Made by a program: the position numbers and the translations under genes
Notes under the pieces: generated by a model
The model's database searches: none
Told to the model about the DNA's origin: nothing
What the model saw: only the letters and a program-made list of their open reading frames with translations
Shown here: positions 20,926-29,307 of the stretch, piece by piece
How positions within the stretch are numbered: position 1 is the first letter of the stretch
Layout: each line of letters opens with the position of its first letter
Source: a virus
Direction: 5' to 3' (one strand)
DNA length: 64,000 nt
Virus record (IMG/VR): IMGVR_UViG_3300030104_006883
Span: 1 to 64,000 of that record

Positions 20926-21675
20926 GTGCAAAAATTACTAGAAAACTGGCGCAAACTGTTTGAAAACAAAGAAGAAAAGTCAAAAAAACTGTTTGCTTTT
21001 GATTTTGATAATACCTTAGTGCGCACAGACGGCCAAGTGTTGCACAAATCTAGTGATTTGCGGCTTAACCCCGAGCAATGGGAGCGCCTAAAGCTTCTTA
21101 ACCCCGATATATCGGAAGACGACTTCGACTTTAGTGAGTTTAAAACGGTTGTAAACCCAAAGCCAATCAAAAAAACACTAAATTTAATGATAAAGACAAT
21201 AAAAAAGCTCTCCGGCGACGACAAAATTGTAATTTTGACCGCAAGGGAGGTTTGGAGGCCGATTAAATCCTATCTACAAGAAGAATTTGATGTTGATATC
21301 GAAATTGTTGCTGTAAATTCGCCAAAATACTCGCACTTGGACGGTAAGGGACCTGAAAGAAAAGCCTCGTGGGTCAAAAAACAGCTTTCTGAGGGTTTTT
21401 CTAACGTATTCTTTTGGGATGATATGGTTGAGAACCTACATGCCGTTAAATCGTTAGAAATCGAGCACCCTGGAGTGTCTATTAAGGCATTTTTAGTCAA
21501 AAATGGTGCAGAAAGGTGCTTTGATAGGCTAGAAGAGATCGAAAAATTTCAACAAATGGTAAAAAATAAGCATTCTAGGATGAAAAAGAGGCTAATAAAG
21601 CACGGAAATCAACCTAATGTTCCACCATATAGCAAAAAACCTTCTTTTAAAAGGTCCAAATCTGCACCACCATGA
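20926..21675 (+). CDS. HAD-superfamily phosphatase with head-targeting-like N-terminus
   Basis: 249 residues from GTG 20926, which gives (M)QKLLENWRKLFENKEE, the W-type tag; ATG 20911 is an alternative. HAD motif I is FAFDFDNTLVRTDG (about 24-37), motif II VILTAREVW, motif IV FFWDDMVENL. The C-terminus is very basic (KHSRMKKRLIKHG to KSAPP). A packaged phosphatase, possibly acting on nucleic acid or nucleotide ends, is an inference. Confidence 0.75.
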   Translation: MQKLLENWRKLFENKEEKSKKLFAFDFDNTLVRTDGQVLHKSSDLRLNPEQWERLKLLNPDISEDDFDFSEFKTVVNPKPIKKTLNLMIKTIKKLSGDDKIVILTAREVWRPIKSYLQEEFDVDIEIVAVNSPKYSHLDGKGPERKASWVKKQLSEGFSNVFFWDDMVENLHAVKSLEIEHPGVSIKAFLVKNGAERCFDRLEEIEKFQQMVKNKHSRMKKRLIKHGNQPNVPPYSKKPSFKRSKSAPP

Positions 21676-21721
21676 GGTGAATAGTGCTGTTGTTTTTTAT
21701 GGTTTTTTATAACTTTTGTCT

Positions 21722-21729
21722 CTATTTAT
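21722..21729 (+). promoter_or_regulatory. candidate non-sigma70 promoter element CTATTTAT
   Basis: CTATTTAT lies 32 nt before the next ATG, in an 86-nt gap between genes. Same octamer as at 35500. Confidence 0.4.
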
Positions 21730-21761
21730 AGTTACACAGCCATTCAAAGGGGTTAAAAAAC

Positions 21762-22385
21762 ATGAAAATTACAGAGACTGAGTTAAAAGACATCATTTTG
21801 GAGGAATTCAACGCCGTTGTTGAAGAAAATTCTCTCGACGAAGGGTTTTTAGACCGACTAAAGCGTGGATTTGGCGCAGCTAAGGATGCTTACGCTAAAA
21901 CTCCTGAAGAAATGTCATCTGAAGCTGCACAAAACGCAGCCGATGTGGCCCTGGACGCTGTAAAGGATTTTGCAAGCGCTTTCGGGAATGATCGCAAGAA
22001 GATGGTTAGACGATTAGGAAGTTTAGACTTAGACCAGCTAGTTGAATTAAGTCCGGAACTGGCCACTTCAATTAAAAGAGTTTTGTCTTGGTCAAAGGGA
22101 GGAAATACCAGGTTAGCAAACCTAGTTGATGCCCTTGAGCTTATCCAAGATCCTAAGTTAGCTGCTGACATTGCAGCCTCTCAGGATGCTACACCCGGAT
22201 TGGGTGCTGGACGTAGGCCGCGCGGTAGAGGAGTTTCTGGTGGAGACGCCATTAAGAGAGGCGGCACAGCCACCACTAGAGGCCTTGGAGCAATGGCTGA
22301 GAATATAGATAGTGATCTGAAAATTACAAAAGAAGGCCTAATGGCAATGATTAAAGATGAGCTTGAAAATTCAAAACAAAACTAG
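21762..22385 (+). CDS. virion-type protein with type-2 N-terminal motif, 207 residues
   Basis: MKITETELKDIILEEFNAVVEEN is the type-2 tag (compare 11926 and 28611). The rest is Ala-rich helix with a Gly/Arg-rich stretch near 148-160. It ends DLKITKEGLMAMIKDELENS, a second copy of a similar motif at the C-terminus. Likely an internal head or scaffold protein; enzymatic motifs not seen. Confidence 0.7.
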   Translation: MKITETELKDIILEEFNAVVEENSLDEGFLDRLKRGFGAAKDAYAKTPEEMSSEAAQNAADVALDAVKDFASAFGNDRKKMVRRLGSLDLDQLVELSPELATSIKRVLSWSKGGNTRLANLVDALELIQDPKLAADIAASQDATPGLGAGRRPRGRGVSGGDAIKRGGTATTRGLGAMAENIDSDLKITKEGLMAMIKDELENSKQN

Positions 22386-23028
22386 TAAAGATTTATCAGT
22401 ATTAGAAGGATTAGTAAGTAAATTTTACCCCTATGCGCAGAGGACAATGAACTTCTCAGGTCCTCTGCGCTTGTCTTTTGTGTCTGACGAAGAAAACTCT
22501 CAAAACCCGCTTGGCAAAACAGCTTACTATAGTCCTGGTGATAGGGAAGTCGTTATATACACAGATAATAGACATACTAAAGATATTTTACGATCCTTTT
22601 CTCATGAACTTGTACATCATGCACAAAATTGCAGGGGAGAGTTCGACGGAGAAATTGAAACTAATGAAGGCTATGCACAAAATAACAAACATTTAAGAAA
22701 AATGGAAAAAGAAGCCTATTTAATAGGAAACCTATGTTTCCGTGATTGGGAGGATTCAAGCAAAATGGAATCAACACTAGAAAATAAGATTAGAGAAGTC
22801 GTTAGGAGTTTTCTTTTAGAGAAGACAAAGACAGATTCGCCTGACAGAGCGCCTTCTGATACACCCGCCGATAGGCTAAAGCCTCTCGAAGAGGAAGAAG
22901 TAACAGAAGAAGAGACAGTCGAAGAGGCTAACATTGAAGAAGAAGAGACTCTTGAAGAAGAGGCTACATTAAAAGAATGGAAAAATAAAAGCATTAACAA
23001 ACTTCTCATGGAGAAGTGGTGTAAATAA
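22357..23028 (+). CDS. zinc metalloprotease-like virion protein
   Basis: 223 residues, overlapping the previous gene by 29 nt. FSHELVHHAQ (about 81-90) is an HExxH zinc site. A second tag-like segment, ENKIREVVRSFLLEK, occurs near 143-157. The C-terminal third is Glu-rich low complexity, ending KSINKLLMEKWCK. Probably a virion-associated protease or maturation factor; substrate unknown. Confidence 0.7.
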   Translation: MSLKIQNKTSKDLSVLEGLVSKFYPYAQRTMNFSGPLRLSFVSDEENSQNPLGKTAYYSPGDREVVIYTDNRHTKDILRSFSHELVHHAQNCRGEFDGEIETNEGYAQNNKHLRKMEKEAYLIGNLCFRDWEDSSKMESTLENKIREVVRSFLLEKTKTDSPDRAPSDTPADRLKPLEEEEVTEEETVEEANIEEEETLEEEATLKEWKNKSINKLLMEKWCK

Positions 23029-23039
23029 GGAGAAAATTA

Positions 23040-23204
23040 ATGGCTAGTCCAAGAAGAAGAAAATTAAGAAAGCTCGCTAGACTAAATTCAAACACAGAGC
23101 AGGCAGTAGAGGAAGCACCCTCGACTCCGCCGCCGCTGCCGCCAAAAAAGGCTGCTCCGGCTCCGAAGAAAACTAGTGACACTAAGAAAGATAACAAAAA
23201 CTAA
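23040..23204 (+). CDS. 54-residue basic, Pro/Lys-rich protein
   Basis: MASPRRRKLRKLARLNSNTE has a very basic N-terminus, followed by STPPPLPPKKAAPAPKK. AGGAG lies upstream. Low-complexity charged proteins like this are common in phage heads, but the function is unknown. Confidence 0.65.
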   Translation: MASPRRRKLRKLARLNSNTEQAVEEAPSTPPPLPPKKAAPAPKKTSDTKKDNKN

Positions 23205-23214
23205 GGAATAAGGA

Positions 23215-24123
23215 ATGGATCTTTTTTCTATCATCCAAGAGGTTATCTCTGAGAATAACCCTTTAGGTTTTGGCGAAGGAAAGCCTACTAGTGACGAAAT
23301 AAGCAAAAAGCAAACTGTCGCACTAGAAGAAGATTCCGAGGACGCCGAAGAGCTAGACGAAATGTCTAGTATGGCCTCCGGTGCCGTAGAAGGGGGTATA
23401 TCTAGAGAAGAATTTGTTGAAGAACTTAAGCTTAGAGAGTTCATTCAAAGAGCAATTAAGAATATTAAAGAGAAAAAAGTACAACAAATAAGAGAAGAGA
23501 GTAAATTAAGAAAAATAATTCAAAGCCTTGTTAAGGAAGCTTCGACACCAGACGTTGACCCGACGCCAAATAGAGCGACAGGCATTAATGTGTTAGAGGA
23601 GCTTTTGAAAAAAATAATACCGATTCTAGAGACTGATTACAAAACTCTCACTACAAACAAAGAGCAGCGAGACTCGTTTAGAGCACATATTTTAAATGCA
23701 GTAGAAAACACGATTAAACCGGCAATGGTTAACAACGCCGCCGGTCAGGATCCCATCCTAGATGAGCCGGAGCTAACAGAAGAAATAGACATTGATATTG
23801 AAGACGATGGACTCGACCTGGATACTAATGATGATTTTATCCCAATTGAAGATGACAAGCCAGAAGAAACAGATCCTGTAAAAGATTTCGGCCTTGAAGG
23901 ACAAAACGAAACAGGCAGAAATATGGCATACCAAAGCTTTAAGAAATTAGAGGCTAATATATTAGACTCATACGAACTTTTGTCAGATAAAGAAGATCAA
24001 GAGCTTTTTTATGATTATCTTTTAACAAACTTAAAGTTATACTTTGATAAATTTGAAGAAGAGTTGAGCCCATCAGCAGTAGAGCCCACTACGGATGCTT
24101 ATGAACAAGCAGTCACCGCTTAA
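23215..24123 (+). CDS. acidic helical virion or scaffold protein, 302 residues
   Basis: MDLFSIIQEVISENNPLG starts with a short helix plus Glu, in the style of the head-targeted proteins. Coiled basic helix at about 75-105 and a strongly acidic segment (ELTEEIDIDIEDDGLDLDTN) at about 186-205. Scaffold/prohead-core proteins often look like this. No enzymatic motif. Confidence 0.65.
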   Translation: MDLFSIIQEVISENNPLGFGEGKPTSDEISKKQTVALEEDSEDAEELDEMSSMASGAVEGGISREEFVEELKLREFIQRAIKNIKEKKVQQIREESKLRKIIQSLVKEASTPDVDPTPNRATGINVLEELLKKIIPILETDYKTLTTNKEQRDSFRAHILNAVENTIKPAMVNNAAGQDPILDEPELTEEIDIDIEDDGLDLDTNDDFIPIEDDKPEETDPVKDFGLEGQNETGRNMAYQSFKKLEANILDSYELLSDKEDQELFYDYLLTNLKLYFDKFEEELSPSAVEPTTDAYEQAVTA

Positions 24124-24436
24124 AAACTATTCACTATCTAAAGTTTTAAAAGAAGAGGGCAAGTCAAACGATGAATTTGAAATAATGCTTTCTAATTTAA
24201 CTTTAGAAGAATTGATAGGTTTGAAACTAGAGACAGCAGGAAGGGTAGTTAAACATAAGCTATATGGCTTGCGTATTTATGACAGAATTGGTAAAATATG
24301 TAAAAATGCTATTTTTAAATACGCTATCTCTGCGGCTCAAAGTAAAAAAGAAGCCTCCATGTTTCTTGGGATGAGCATCAAACAACTTAACTATTATATA
24401 CGCAGAGAGAAGCTCTTTGAGAGCGAACAAAACTAA
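24101..24436 (+). CDS. helix-turn-helix protein, Fis-like, 111 residues
   Basis: ATG 24101 is preferred to ATG 24095. The C-terminal SKKEASMFLGMSIKQLNYYI (about 84-103) reads as a Fis-type helix-turn-helix. The N-terminal SLSKVLKEE resembles the tag motifs. It overlaps the upstream gene by 23 nt. It could be a DNA-binding head protein or a regulator. Confidence 0.7.
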   Translation: MNKQSPLKNYSLSKVLKEEGKSNDEFEIMLSNLTLEELIGLKLETAGRVVKHKLYGLRIYDRIGKICKNAIFKYAISAAQSKKEASMFLGMSIKQLNYYIRREKLFESEQN

Positions 24437-24459
24437 TTAATAAAGAGGAGGGGAAAATA

Positions 24460-24561
24460 ATGAAATCATTACTTCATAAATTAGCAAATCTGTTTAATAA
24501 CGAACATTGCTGCTGTTGTTGTGACTGCTGCTCGTGCGCAGAGTGCTCCGGCAAGTGCTAA
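24460..24561 (+). CDS. cysteine-rich metallothionein-like peptide
   Basis: 33 residues: MKSLLHKLANLFNNEH followed by a tail with ten Cys in 17 residues (five in a row, then CC, C, C, C). GAGGAGGGG gives a strong ribosome site 8 nt before ATG 24460. The tail should bind soft metals such as zinc or copper, or form disulfides. It lies 5 nt upstream of the tmRNA 5' end, so the two are probably transcribed together. No named family recognised. Confidence 0.65.
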   Translation: MKSLLHKLANLFNNEHCCCCCDCCSCAECSGKC

Positions 24562-24566
24562 AACAC

Positions 24567-24878
24567 GGGGGTGAATTGGTATCGACTGGGTATTGACAAC
24601 CAGACGTGCAAGGCTGTGTGAGTGTGGCACAGTAAAAACACTCAAAACTTTAATTGCTAACGACAACGTTACTTTTGATTACGCCCTAGCGGCATAACCA
24701 CGGGGTGGCAGCAACCTTGTTAACCAAAGCTGCAAATTAAAGGTTTTTTTTACTAGCCTTACTTAATAGTAAACAACTTGAGTTTAGAGCTTGTTGGAGC
24801 CTATAACCAACTAACCTTGTGAACGACGTCTTTTTTGATATATGTAGGACTCGGGTTCGACTCCCGACACCTCCACCA
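24567..24878 (+). ncRNA. ssrA: transfer-messenger RNA (tmRNA)
   Basis: 312 nt. The 5' end GGGGGTG (24567-24573) pairs with CACCTCC (24868-24874), followed by encoded ACCA. T-arm TCGGG-TTCGACT-CCCGA at 24851-24867. The tag frame starts at GCT 24656 and ends at TAA 24695-24697, encoding ANDNVTFDYALAA, with the ALAA end recognised by ClpXP-type proteases. The 5' GGTATCGACTGGG matches the conserved tmRNA 5' domain. It should rescue stalled ribosomes and tag products. Intact and unpermuted. Confidence 0.93.
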
Positions 24879-24917
24879 TTTTACGTCATCTTATTGATTT
24901 ACATACTATTTAATAGT

Positions 24918-26117
24918 ATGAAATTACTACTTGAATCTTGGAAGCGGTTCTTAAAAGAAGAAGACAGGCTCGACGAACCGGATCCACTAGTCTTAAATGT
25001 TGCAGATATTGGTGACAGTGGCTTTTGTGTTTACAATCCCACCATCAACTCTTATGCACAAGAGAGCCCAGAAAATTTAGCAGAAATGTTAATTTTCGTT
25101 ATCGCAACTCAGCAGCAGAGATGGTATGAAGTTGTTCCAAGATTTCCTATCTTGATGAAATACATCAAACAAAATGATGGCCTATTAACCGGAGAAGAAT
25201 TCCAAGACTTCCCGCAGCCCATAAAGATGTTGATACTGGGATTCAGGAAGAGGGCGATCGATTATATTTGGAACAACCGAGGAAAAATGTATTCCTCTAT
25301 AATGTCAGACATAAACAAATATAATAATGCTAAATCCGGAAGCATCGAAAAAGAAGAGGCAATGTTCAATACTTACCTTAAGTTTTTAAGAGTTCCGGGT
25401 CTTGGCTTACCAAAAGCAGCCTTTGCTTCGCAGTTAATAATAGGCAGACTAGGATGCATAGATAGTATCAATCTTAATATTTATAAAGGTCTTGATCCTG
25501 AAGGCAAGCTGATAAAGACAGACAAAGACGGTCGCGTCGGCTTTAAAACTGCCGGAAAAAAGCTAGACACAAGCTCTAATTTGTACCAGCTTACAAAAGG
25601 TGGAGTTAAAATGGCTGAGAAGTATGTCGAGTTCTTAAGGCAAATTGCTGCTATGAATAAAACAACCGAAGCTAACGTATCAAAATCTCTTTGGGACACT
25701 TGGGTTGAAATTGTAGCTAAAAAAATCAACTTACAGGGCGATCTGGAAGTAATAATGCCTGGTGGTAAAAAGTTTAAAATTCCAAACGATTATTCCAAAA
25801 AAGCATCAAAGAACGATGGAGACCTGGCTGGTAAGTTTAGAGACCAATGGATGGGCAAAATTACTGGTAAGGATATCTCGCGTCAACATAATCCCTCTGA
25901 AATGTTTGAGGGTCTTCTAAGAGAATCCAGCACGACTACAGTGAGACAAATTCTAAGAGAGGCTGTAGTAAGAGGCTTATTCGAAGTTATTAGAAAAAAA
26001 GATGGCCAATACTGTTTAGTTGCAAAAACAGGTCGTAATCTCGGCTGCTACGATTCAAAAAAAGGTGCAGAGAAGAGGGAAAAACAGGTTAACTATTTTA
26101 AACATAAAGAGGGTTAA
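24918..26117 (+). CDS. head-targeted protein with helix-hairpin-helix-like segment, 399 residues
   Basis: MKLLLESWKRFLKEEDRLDE is a clear W-type tag. LRVPGLGLPKAAFASQLIIG (about 156-175) reads like a helix-hairpin-helix DNA-binding segment. The C-terminal 50 residues (YCLVAKTGRNLGCYDSKKG) are a small domain also seen on other phage proteins. ATG 24918 excludes the upstream frame lying in the tmRNA. Probable DNA-binding internal protein. Confidence 0.7.
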   Translation: MKLLLESWKRFLKEEDRLDEPDPLVLNVADIGDSGFCVYNPTINSYAQESPENLAEMLIFVIATQQQRWYEVVPRFPILMKYIKQNDGLLTGEEFQDFPQPIKMLILGFRKRAIDYIWNNRGKMYSSIMSDINKYNNAKSGSIEKEEAMFNTYLKFLRVPGLGLPKAAFASQLIIGRLGCIDSINLNIYKGLDPEGKLIKTDKDGRVGFKTAGKKLDTSSNLYQLTKGGVKMAEKYVEFLRQIAAMNKTTEANVSKSLWDTWVEIVAKKINLQGDLEVIMPGGKKFKIPNDYSKKASKNDGDLAGKFRDQWMGKITGKDISRQHNPSEMFEGLLRESSTTTVRQILREAVVRGLFEVIRKKDGQYCLVAKTGRNLGCYDSKKGAEKREKQVNYFKHKEG

Positions 26118-26120
26118 TAA

Positions 26121-26540
26121 TTGAAAAAAATAATTTTAGCAATATTCTCTTTATTTCTAACCTCTTCCTGTATTCCGGAAAGTTCTATACCTCTAAGGCA
26201 GAACGTTATAGTAACAGTTCAAAAGATAAATATCCCAAAAAATACTGTCATACTCTATTCTGCTCCTTGGTGTGGATGGTGTAAAACAGCAAAGAAATTT
26301 TTAATTGATAACGATGTTACTTTTATTGAAAAAAATTTTGAAAATAAGGCTGTTAAAGAACAACTTAAGTTGATCGCAAAACAGATAGGATACGAAGGCA
26401 CATTAAACGCTATTCCACTATTTGTTGTTAACGATAGAATAATAGTTGGATATGATCCAATTGAAGTCTTACACGCACTTGGTAGAAACTCTGGTAAGTC
26501 AACAGAGACTTCTATGGGAATGAGCGTGGTATACGAATGA
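26121..26540 (+). CDS. lipoprotein with glutaredoxin/thioredoxin fold
   Basis: 139 residues from TTG 26121. The signal (MKKIILAIFSLFLTSSC) ends in the lipobox LTSSC. VILYSAPWCGWCKTAKKFL carries the redox site CGWC, and NAIPLFVVNDR contains the expected cis-Pro. It would act in the periplasm as a thiol oxidoreductase. Its stop overlaps the next ATG. Confidence 0.8.
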   Translation: MKKIILAIFSLFLTSSCIPESSIPLRQNVIVTVQKINIPKNTVILYSAPWCGWCKTAKKFLIDNDVTFIEKNFENKAVKEQLKLIAKQIGYEGTLNAIPLFVVNDRIIVGYDPIEVLHALGRNSGKSTETSMGMSVVYE

Positions 26541-27493
26541 AACTCCTACTTGAAAATTGGCGGAAGTTTATTAACGAGAGTCAAGAAGAAGGCCTACAGT
26601 ACCCGATGGCTGATCGCAATGAATGGTATGGAGATGCAGATTATAAAGCTAGAGGTGGTCGTATAGTTATGATGACACCGGATGAATATTTAAAAAGAGT
26701 TAGGCCCTTGGATATTGATGAAGGATCGAGAGACAACATTGATGATTTAAAGAATCACATATTGTCCGGTCGAACCCTGGATCCTCTAGTTATCTACGAA
26801 GATGGAAAAGAGGATGGGAGACATAGAGCACATGCCGCTAGAGAGTTAGGAATTAAGCAGGTCCCAGTAATTCTCTTTGGAGATCAAAATTTAAATGAAA
26901 ACAAATGGGCAGACTACGACGCTCCCAAAGGCCAGTGGCTTGATATACCTATCGAAGATATTGCTTCTGCCGCTAGAGATCGCGGCGGCGAAATAAACCT
27001 AGCCGATGAGTTATACAATCTTATAAATAACGCCTATAAGAAAATTGGTGGACATTCGAATATAAAATCTGCATCGGATTTACCGGGCAAATATGATGAA
27101 TACATTGCAATTGATATAGACTCTGATCCGGAGCCAGACGCTTTGCGCGTGTCTTCTAATAAGCCAGCAGGCAAAAAGATGACTGTTGCGGGCCACGATG
27201 GAAGCAAAGAAGCTATAACTGCTTATATAGATAAGTCAGCGCAACTATTGAATACTCCTGGGTATTTTTCTGAGATGTCAAAAGCAATTGCTCACATTAT
27301 GATAACCAAGTACGGTGTCCCGTTTGTGGATAGCCAAGAAGATGTCGAAAGAGTGTTAGGTAAAGAAATAACATGGCTAGGTGGTCATCCTGAAGGCAAG
27401 TATCCTAATTATAATGGTTGGTATATAAGGGATATTGGTGGCTCTAAAGAAGCGAAGATACTTTTAGGAATACCAAAGGGATTAAATGAATAA
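26537..27493 (+). CDS. head-targeted protein with ParB/sulfiredoxin-like domain
   Basis: 318 residues, MKLLLENWRKFINESQEE tag. DPLVIYEDGKEDGRHRAHAA (about 88-107) then ELGIKQVPVILFG is the ParB/Srx nucleotide-binding motif. The later part (about 170-318) is unassigned. ParB-like domains bind CTP or ATP or act as nucleases. A packaged version acting on host DNA or nucleotides is an inference. Confidence 0.75.
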   Translation: MKLLLENWRKFINESQEEGLQYPMADRNEWYGDADYKARGGRIVMMTPDEYLKRVRPLDIDEGSRDNIDDLKNHILSGRTLDPLVIYEDGKEDGRHRAHAARELGIKQVPVILFGDQNLNENKWADYDAPKGQWLDIPIEDIASAARDRGGEINLADELYNLINNAYKKIGGHSNIKSASDLPGKYDEYIAIDIDSDPEPDALRVSSNKPAGKKMTVAGHDGSKEAITAYIDKSAQLLNTPGYFSEMSKAIAHIMITKYGVPFVDSQEDVERVLGKEITWLGGHPEGKYPNYNGWYIRDIGGSKEAKILLGIPKGLNE

Positions 27494-28488
27494 TGAAAAA
27501 ATTGTTAACAGAGTGGCAAAGATATCTAAAAGAAAGTGTTGATGTTGTTGTTAAAGCAGCAACGGAACTTGTTTGCCCACCGGCAACCCAAGATCTAAAA
27601 TTAAACACAAAGAACCGCGATGCAGCTATCCACGAAGATCATATTCAATATGGTCCTTTAAACGTCGATGAACCGGGGGATTACTGGAAAGACATAGCTG
27701 AGTATTGGAATACCGATGAAAAGGCCGCTAAGGCATCATTATGTGGCAATTGTGTAGCATTTGATATATCACCAAGAATGAAAGACTGTATGCCTGGAGA
27801 AACTTCTGATAAAGACGGCGAACTGGGGTATTGCTGGATGCACCACTTTAAGTGTCATTCTGCTAGGTCATGTAGAACTTGGGCCAAAGGGGGTCCAATT
27901 ACAGAAAACAGTATGTCTGAGGATTGGCAAGAAAAAAATCAAGATTCTCTAGAAGAGAAGAAAGATGATCGCTGTACTCGTATCGCAAAGCGTAAATATG
28001 ATGTGTGGCCATCTGCTTACGCTTCTGGGGCAGTCGTCAAATGTCGTCAAGGTAAGATATGGAAGGGCGTAAAAGAAGATATTAGAAGAATAGTAGAAGA
28101 GGAGATAGAAAACGTATTAAGTGAGTCTTGTTGGGAAGGCTACGAGCAAGTTGGAATGAAAGAGAAGGGCGGTCGGATGGTGCCTAATTGTGTGCCTATC
28201 GAAGAAAATGAATTAGAAGAAAAGAAAAAGAAAACTGATTACTCTAAAGAAAAAGAATCCGGTCTACACGGTTGGTTTTCCCGACAAGGTGGCAAAGGCA
28301 AATCAAAAGGCTGGGTAGACTGTAACACCTGTAGAAAAGACAAAAAGACTGGTAGGAAAACTTGTAAATCGTGCGGAAGAAAAGAGGGTGAAAAAAGAGC
28401 AAAGTATCCACATTGTCGCCCAACACCGTCTGATTGCGGCACCTCAAAAAAATCTGGCAAGAAATCTAAAGCAGGAAAAAAAGGATAA
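27493..28488 (+). CDS. head-targeted, cysteine-rich protein with DUF5872-like C-terminus
   Basis: 331 residues, tag MKKLLTEWQRYLKES. A Cys-rich segment (CGNCVAFDI, CWMHHFKCHSARSC at about 77-130) could bind metal or an iron-sulfur cluster. An internal type-2 motif (EDIRRIVEEEIENVLSE) lies near 195. The C-terminal GLHGWFSRQGGKG with paired CxxC and a Lys-rich tail is like DUF5872. Three virion-type modules appear joined. Confidence 0.7.
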   Translation: MKKLLTEWQRYLKESVDVVVKAATELVCPPATQDLKLNTKNRDAAIHEDHIQYGPLNVDEPGDYWKDIAEYWNTDEKAAKASLCGNCVAFDISPRMKDCMPGETSDKDGELGYCWMHHFKCHSARSCRTWAKGGPITENSMSEDWQEKNQDSLEEKKDDRCTRIAKRKYDVWPSAYASGAVVKCRQGKIWKGVKEDIRRIVEEEIENVLSESCWEGYEQVGMKEKGGRMVPNCVPIEENELEEKKKKTDYSKEKESGLHGWFSRQGGKGKSKGWVDCNTCRKDKKTGRKTCKSCGRKEGEKRAKYPHCRPTPSDCGTSKKSGKKSKAGKKG

Positions 28489-28610
28489 TGAAAGATAATA
28501 AACAAGGTTGGTATGAGCCCCATATATGACCAGATGAACTTGACTGGCCAGGTGGGTCAGAAAATGTCAGAAAAGAAAAAGATAGAAAAAGCGCTAATAG
28601 GAAAAAAACA
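28488..28610 (+). pseudogene. possible small gene interrupted by TGA, continuous with the next frame
   Basis: From ATG 28488 the frame reads MKDNKQGWYEPHI, TGA at 28527, then PDELDWPGGSENVRKEKDRK and onward without a stop into the next gene. The Trp-rich composition suggests the TGA may have replaced TGG. It may be a decayed gene or a leader peptide; evidence is slight. Confidence 0.3.
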
Positions 28611-28955
28611 ATGAAATTTACTAAAGAACAAATAAGCAAAATTGTCACCGAAGAACTAGAAAACGTTTTAGAAGAGCAGTACTATGAGATGCTCGCAGAA
28701 GGCGAGGTTTTAGAAGAAGCAGAATATCAAGGAAGAAAGGTTACTCTTAACAAGCCTATGAGAGGCGATGTTAAAAAGTCCAAGGTATATGTAAAAAACG
28801 CTAAAGGAAACGTTGTAAAAGTAAACTTTGGTGATCCTAATATGAAGATTAAAAAGAACATTCCTGGTCGTCGCAAAAGTTTTAGAGCGCGTCATAATTG
28901 TGACAACCCTGGACCTAAATGGAAAGCAAGATATTGGTCTTGCAAGGCCTGGTAA
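28611..28955 (+). CDS. head-targeted protein of DUF5754-like type
   Basis: 114 residues. MKFTKEQISKIVTEELENVL is the type-2 tag. The C-terminal half (RKVTLNKPMRGD and RKSFRARHNCDNPGPKWKAR) resembles the basic DUF5754 family of phage and viral proteins. Likely DNA-associated virion protein. Confidence 0.75.
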   Translation: MKFTKEQISKIVTEELENVLEEQYYEMLAEGEVLEEAEYQGRKVTLNKPMRGDVKKSKVYVKNAKGNVVKVNFGDPNMKIKKNIPGRRKSFRARHNCDNPGPKWKARYWSCKAW

Positions 28956-28956
28956 A

Positions 28957-29307
28957 ATGAAGATCCTATTTGAAAGTTGGCGGAAGTATATAAATGAGGA
29001 AGAAACACCCCAGGTTTTATACCACGGCACCAGTATCGTCCAATATGAACGAATAAAAGACAATGGATATAATGTAAAAGATTTCTATCTTGCCGATGTC
29101 AGTGATAAATCTGCTGATTATGCTGAAAAACAATCTATTGCCGATGGAAGTGAAGAATCTATAATTCTAACAATAGACACAAATAAGCTTGATGGTGAAA
29201 TAAGAACAGACCCAGGCTCAAATCCAGAAGAATTGGAGTATGACATGGGTCAGTGGGTTTTTATTGGTAATATAGAAGACGCTATTATTGATGTGGAGAG
29301 GTGGTAG
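28957..29307 (+). CDS. head-targeted ADP-ribosyltransferase-like protein (ART-1)
   Basis: 116 residues, tag MKILFESWRKYINEEE, then VLYHGTSIVQYERIKDNGY, the first signature of small ART/RES-like folds. FYLADVSDKSADYAEKQ follows, then an ESIILTID strand. The third catalytic Glu region is not certain. As with T4 Alt, a packaged ART could modify host RNA polymerase or other proteins at once after injection; that is an analogy. Confidence 0.65.
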   Translation: MKILFESWRKYINEEETPQVLYHGTSIVQYERIKDNGYNVKDFYLADVSDKSADYAEKQSIADGSEESIILTIDTNKLDGEIRTDPGSNPEELEYDMGQWVFIGNIEDAIIDVERW

